From contig JAURYI010000023.1 of assembly GCA_030654015.1 (NCBI GenBank), forward strand, positions 36,619-100,618: DNA of 64,000 bases, in the 5' to 3' direction. Origin of the DNA: Methylococcales bacterium (GTDB lineage Bacteria; Pseudomonadota; Gammaproteobacteria; Methylococcales; Methylomonadaceae). Position numbers and translations under genes: made by a program. The notes beneath the pieces were generated by a model. It did not search any database. It was not told the origin of the DNA and was given only the letters and a program-made list of their open reading frames with translations. Of this stretch, positions 61,318 through 64,000 are shown piece after piece; the first letter of the stretch is position 1, and every line of letters starts with the position of its first letter.

Positions 61318-61899
61318 GTGAATGACATTTATCATCAAGGCAATCGTGAGTTACAAGATCAATTCGATTCGCGGAAACTCGCTGACCGTGTGAGCGAGAT
61401 TATAGTGCACGATAAAATTACCGATGAAGAACGCGAATTTATCAGCACCCGCGATATGTTTTTTATCAGCAGCGTTGATGAACAAGGCAGACCAACGGTG
61501 TCTTACAAAGGCGGAGACGCTGGTTTTGTACGGGTTATTGATGAATCAGCCATCGCGTTTCCAGATTATGATGGCAATGGTATGTTTTTAACCGCTGGCA
61601 ATATTGCATCAACCCATGAAGTCGGACTGCTGTTTATTGATTTGGAAAATCCCCAGCGTTTGCGTCTGCATGGCACAGCCAGTATCGCTATCAATGATCC
61701 GTTGCTCAGCGAATATGTGGATGCAAACGCTATTATCCGCATCACGGTACGAAATTTATTTCTGAATTGCCCCAGATACATTCATCAGTATAAAAAAATT
61801 GCCCAATCCGAATATGTTCCCAAAAAAGGCTGTATTGCGCCGATTCCTGAATGGAAAAAACTGGATGTTGTGCAAGATGTACTGCCAAAAAATACCTGA
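61318..61899 (+). CDS. pyridoxamine-5'-phosphate oxidase-family protein
   Basis: This 193-aa flavin-binding split-barrel protein is of the putative PNPOx type. The core has DMFFISSVDEQGRPTVSYKGG, FPDYDGNGMFLTAGNI, GLLFIDLENPQRLRLHGTA and RNLFLNCPRYIHQY, all typical of a widespread FMN-dependent subgroup of unknown substrate. It starts at GTG with an AGGAG site 8 nt upstream. It stands alone. It is unlikely to be true PdxH because the PLP-site residues are not evident. Confidence 0.88.
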   Translation: MNDIYHQGNRELQDQFDSRKLADRVSEIIVHDKITDEEREFISTRDMFFISSVDEQGRPTVSYKGGDAGFVRVIDESAIAFPDYDGNGMFLTAGNIASTHEVGLLFIDLENPQRLRLHGTASIAINDPLLSEYVDANAIIRITVRNLFLNCPRYIHQYKKIAQSEYVPKKGCIAPIPEWKKLDVVQDVLPKNT

Positions 61900-61916
61900 T
61901 TAACACGCGGTTCGTA

Positions 61917-61945
61917 GTGTTGGGGTTCAAGCCGCCCCAACCTAC
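61917..61945. repeat. short GTTGGGGTT / CCCCAACCTAC repeat fragment
   Basis: GTGTTGGGGTTC and GCCGCCCCAACCTAC form a small inverted repeat between the convergent PNPOx-family and Tsx-like genes. It is a degraded relative of 16154-16231. Confidence 0.55.
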
Positions 61946-61954
61946 TGAAATACA

Positions 61955-62704
61955 CTAAAAAAAGCCAATAATCATCGCCTGCACAACGTGTTCATCAACG
62001 CCTTTGACACCGTATTTATTGTGCCAGTGCTGATATTCAGTACCTACATAAACTTTATCGCTTTTCAAACCTGCCAAATCACCGACATCGAACAGTAATT
62101 GCGGTTGCGACAGAATACTAAAAACACCTGCCGCATTGGTGTTGCCGATATTAAAATCAGTAAAGCCTCTGAATTTAAATTTTAAATCCGCCAGTTCAAA
62201 CGGCACACTCCACACAGGTGTGATTTGCGTACCGTATTTATGGCTGACATTATCATCTTTATACGCCGAAACGCTGACCTGTAAATAATCAAAGGCGGGT
62301 GCGGAAAATTCAAAATTAAGTCCTAATAAATAGGCTTGGAAATTATTATTTTCAGGTTTGTTGCTGATATTTAAGCCCGTCATTAAGGAAATATCTTTCA
62401 GCACACCTATTGACCAGTCATGACCTGAGATTTTATTTAAACTCAGATAACTGTAAACCTCGGCATACAGCTCAATACCGACATCATTACGGTTAACAAT
62501 ATCGACAAAAAAGAAATTGGAGCCGTATTTCCAGCCATTGCTATGTTCGACGGTAACGGTGGTTCTGTCTTTATCGCCGAGTTTGAAATCGTTACCGTGC
62601 AGGACTTGAATATCACTGGATGTCCAGTCAAACGCACCCGCAGAGTGACTGCTTACGCTTAATAAACAAAATAGGGGCAAAGTTTTTGATAAGGTGCTGC
62701 TCAT
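61955..62704 (-). CDS. Tsx-like outer-membrane channel
   Basis: This 249-aa protein has a signal peptide (cleavage near SAGA) and a beta-barrel with repeated amphipathic strands (VEHSNGWKYGSNFFFVDIV, IGVLKDISLMTGLNIS), ending in a C-terminal Phe-Phe. The pattern fits the nucleoside-specific channel (Tsx) family or a related 12-strand barrel. Its ATG overlaps the ackA stop by 4 nt, an unusual partnership that ties expression to acetate kinase. Confidence 0.75.
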   Translation of the reverse strand: MSSTLSKTLPLFCLLSVSSHSAGAFDWTSSDIQVLHGNDFKLGDKDRTTVTVEHSNGWKYGSNFFFVDIVNRNDVGIELYAEVYSYLSLNKISGHDWSIGVLKDISLMTGLNISNKPENNNFQAYLLGLNFEFSAPAFDYLQVSVSAYKDDNVSHKYGTQITPVWSVPFELADLKFKFRGFTDFNIGNTNAAGVFSILSQPQLLFDVGDLAGLKSDKVYVGTEYQHWHNKYGVKGVDEHVVQAMIIGFF

Positions 62705-63876
62705 AGCCCAAGCAATGTGCGGGTATGGCGGGCAATCATCAATTCTTCATTAGTCGGTAGCATCCATACGGCAACACGGCTATCAGCACGACTAATGCAC
62801 GCCGCACCTGCTTGATTAGCCGTCGCATCAAAATCCACGCCCAGCCATGCCGCCTGTTCACACACCAGCTGACGGATTTGCGGGCTGTTTTCACCGATAC
62901 CCGCCGTAAATACCAGTGCATCTACACCGCCCATTGCCGCCGCTAATGAACCGATTTCACGACTGACTCGGTAGACAAAATAGTCAATCGCCAGTCGCGC
63001 ACGCGGCTCATCGCTGTCCAGCAACACGCGCATATCGTTACTGATACCTGATAATCCCAGCAAGCCCGATTGTTTATAGAGCAGATCTTCCAGTTGTTTG
63101 AGACTTAAGCCTTCTTGCTGGAGCAAATAAAGAATAACGCCCGCATCCAGACTTCCTGCGCGTGTTCCCATCAATAAGCCGTCCAGCGCGGTGAAGCTCA
63201 TTGTCGTAGCAACACTGCGTCCTTTATGAATAGCGCATAAACTCGCGCCACTACCGATATGTGCGACGATAACTCGCCCCATGCTAATCTCGGCGGGTAA
63301 AACCGAAGCAATATATTCGTAAGACAAGCCATGAAAACCGTAACGCTGTACGCCATGCTCGTAGTATTCGTAAGGCAAACCAAACAATTTTGCTACCGTG
63401 TCCTGCTGACGATGAAAAGCGGTATCGAAACAGGCGACTTGGGGTAAATCAGGGCTTTCTTGCATCATTGCACGAATAGCGGCGAGATTGTGGGGATTAT
63501 GCAGCGGGGCTAATGGAGTAATAATGTCAAGTTTGATCATTACTGCTGGCGTAATGAGCAGGGGTTCGGAATAATCAGGGCCGCCATGTACCACACGATG
63601 CCCCACACCGAGCAATTGTCGGTGCTGAAGTTTGGTATGCAGAAAATGAATAATGTGTTGCAGTGCCTGCGCGTGATTGGCAACCTCGGTGGTTTGCCAA
63701 TGAACGTCGATAAAATTTTGCCCGTTACCGTCTTTGGCTTTAAGATGCGGCGCAGTGCCGATACCTTCAACCTGCCCTGTGATGCTCTGGCGTAATTGCC
63801 CTGCACTGAGCAGATCGAAAACTGAAAATTTTAAGCTGGACGATCCTGCATTGAGTACAAGAATGGCGTTTTCCAT
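62701..63876 (-). CDS. ackA: acetate kinase
   Basis: This 391-aa enzyme interconverts acetyl phosphate and acetate with ATP formation. The phosphate-binding NAGSSSLKFSVFD, GHRVVHGG, the catalytic-loop ACFDTAFHRQ, and the C-terminal VFTAGIGENS are all intact. pta is not adjacent in the window. The partner could instead be a phosphoketolase upstream, beyond 64000, but this cannot be seen. The Tsx-like gene follows with a 4-nt overlap. Confidence 0.97.
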   Translation of the reverse strand: MENAILVLNAGSSSLKFSVFDLLSAGQLRQSITGQVEGIGTAPHLKAKDGNGQNFIDVHWQTTEVANHAQALQHIIHFLHTKLQHRQLLGVGHRVVHGGPDYSEPLLITPAVMIKLDIITPLAPLHNPHNLAAIRAMMQESPDLPQVACFDTAFHRQQDTVAKLFGLPYEYYEHGVQRYGFHGLSYEYIASVLPAEISMGRVIVAHIGSGASLCAIHKGRSVATTMSFTALDGLLMGTRAGSLDAGVILYLLQQEGLSLKQLEDLLYKQSGLLGLSGISNDMRVLLDSDEPRARLAIDYFVYRVSREIGSLAAAMGGVDALVFTAGIGENSPQIRQLVCEQAAWLGVDFDATANQAGAACISRADSRVAVWMLPTNEELMIARHTRTLLGL

Positions 63877-64000
63877 AATAATCTCAGACTGTTCGTTACG
63901 TTGATGCCAGTATAAAATTTACGCGCCTAGTGACTGAACATTATTTGGTAGTGGTAGAAACAAAGTGATACTGACACGCGGAGTCAAAAATCATGATTTT

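Noticed and set aside
1..64000. CRISPR array, prophage or insertion sequence
   Set aside because: No regularly spaced repeats with unique spacers, no transposase or integrase frame and no phage structural gene were seen; the repeats present are isolated palindromes.

Overview
The window reads as a chromosomal segment of a Gram-negative gammaproteobacterium at roughly 45% GC. Support comes from the Pil-Chp type chemosensory cluster, a PhoBR pair, outer-membrane porins with C-terminal aromatic residues, signal peptides and lipoprotein signals, Fur-type operators, and many intergenic palindromic repeats. The order cannot be fixed from this stretch. Methylococcales or Thiotrichales are possible, but no diagnostic methane- or sulfur-oxidation gene is present. 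I saw no rRNA, tRNA, CRISPR array, transposase or phage structural gene.

Layout. 1-6562 (all minus): gatA followed by a gatC cut by the window edge; a pterin carbinolamine dehydratase; a tightly coupled parA-small gene-parB operon whose middle gene copies the N-terminal ParA-contact motif of ParB; and a three-gene envelope-type set (Ser/Thr-rich secreted protein, DUF2491-like protein, PspA-like coiled coil). 6887-15382: a PAS-GGDEF diguanylate cyclase, proS, a PfkB sugar kinase (minus) and polA. 15383-21086 is accessory in character: dense palindromic repeats, an O-acyltransferase, a divergent DapB homologue, and a secreted vanadium haloperoxidase of the algal type bracketed by a 117-bp direct repeat. 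21087-28474: a glycosyltransferase, phoBR, a Fur-box operon of three small unknown proteins, fdxA, zwf-pgl and a lipoprotein. 28530-37247 (minus): a glycosyltransferase, then a signalling operon of hybrid kinase, CheR, CheB and a frameshifted REC-PAS-GGDEF-EAL gene. 37636-40358: a porin / FMN-binding protein / four-helix membrane protein cluster behind a strong promoter overlapped by a Fur-like palindrome. 40504-42288: rfbD-rfbA. 42502-51775: a Pil-Chp chemosensory operon. 51881-55818 (minus): hoxF-hoxU-hoxY without hoxH, followed by a membrane-anchored metalloprotease. 55936-61899: a TolB-like protein, a dynamin-like GTPase, an acyltransferase-SGNH protein and a flavin-oxidase-family protein. 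61955-63876 (minus): ackA overlapping a Tsx-like channel gene.

How the parts fit. Cyclic-di-GMP and chemosensory signalling dominate: two GGDEF proteins, a CheR/CheB/hybrid-kinase module and a Pil-Chp array. The diguanylate cyclase at 6887 and the chemoreceptor at 49556 appear to share the same periplasmic sensor fold. Central carbon genes (zwf, pgl, pfkB, ackA) are scattered singly or in pairs. Two separate loci look iron controlled. The features most likely to be new are the ParB-mimic small protein, the Fur-box small-protein operon, and the iron-type porin/FMN/membrane-protein cluster.
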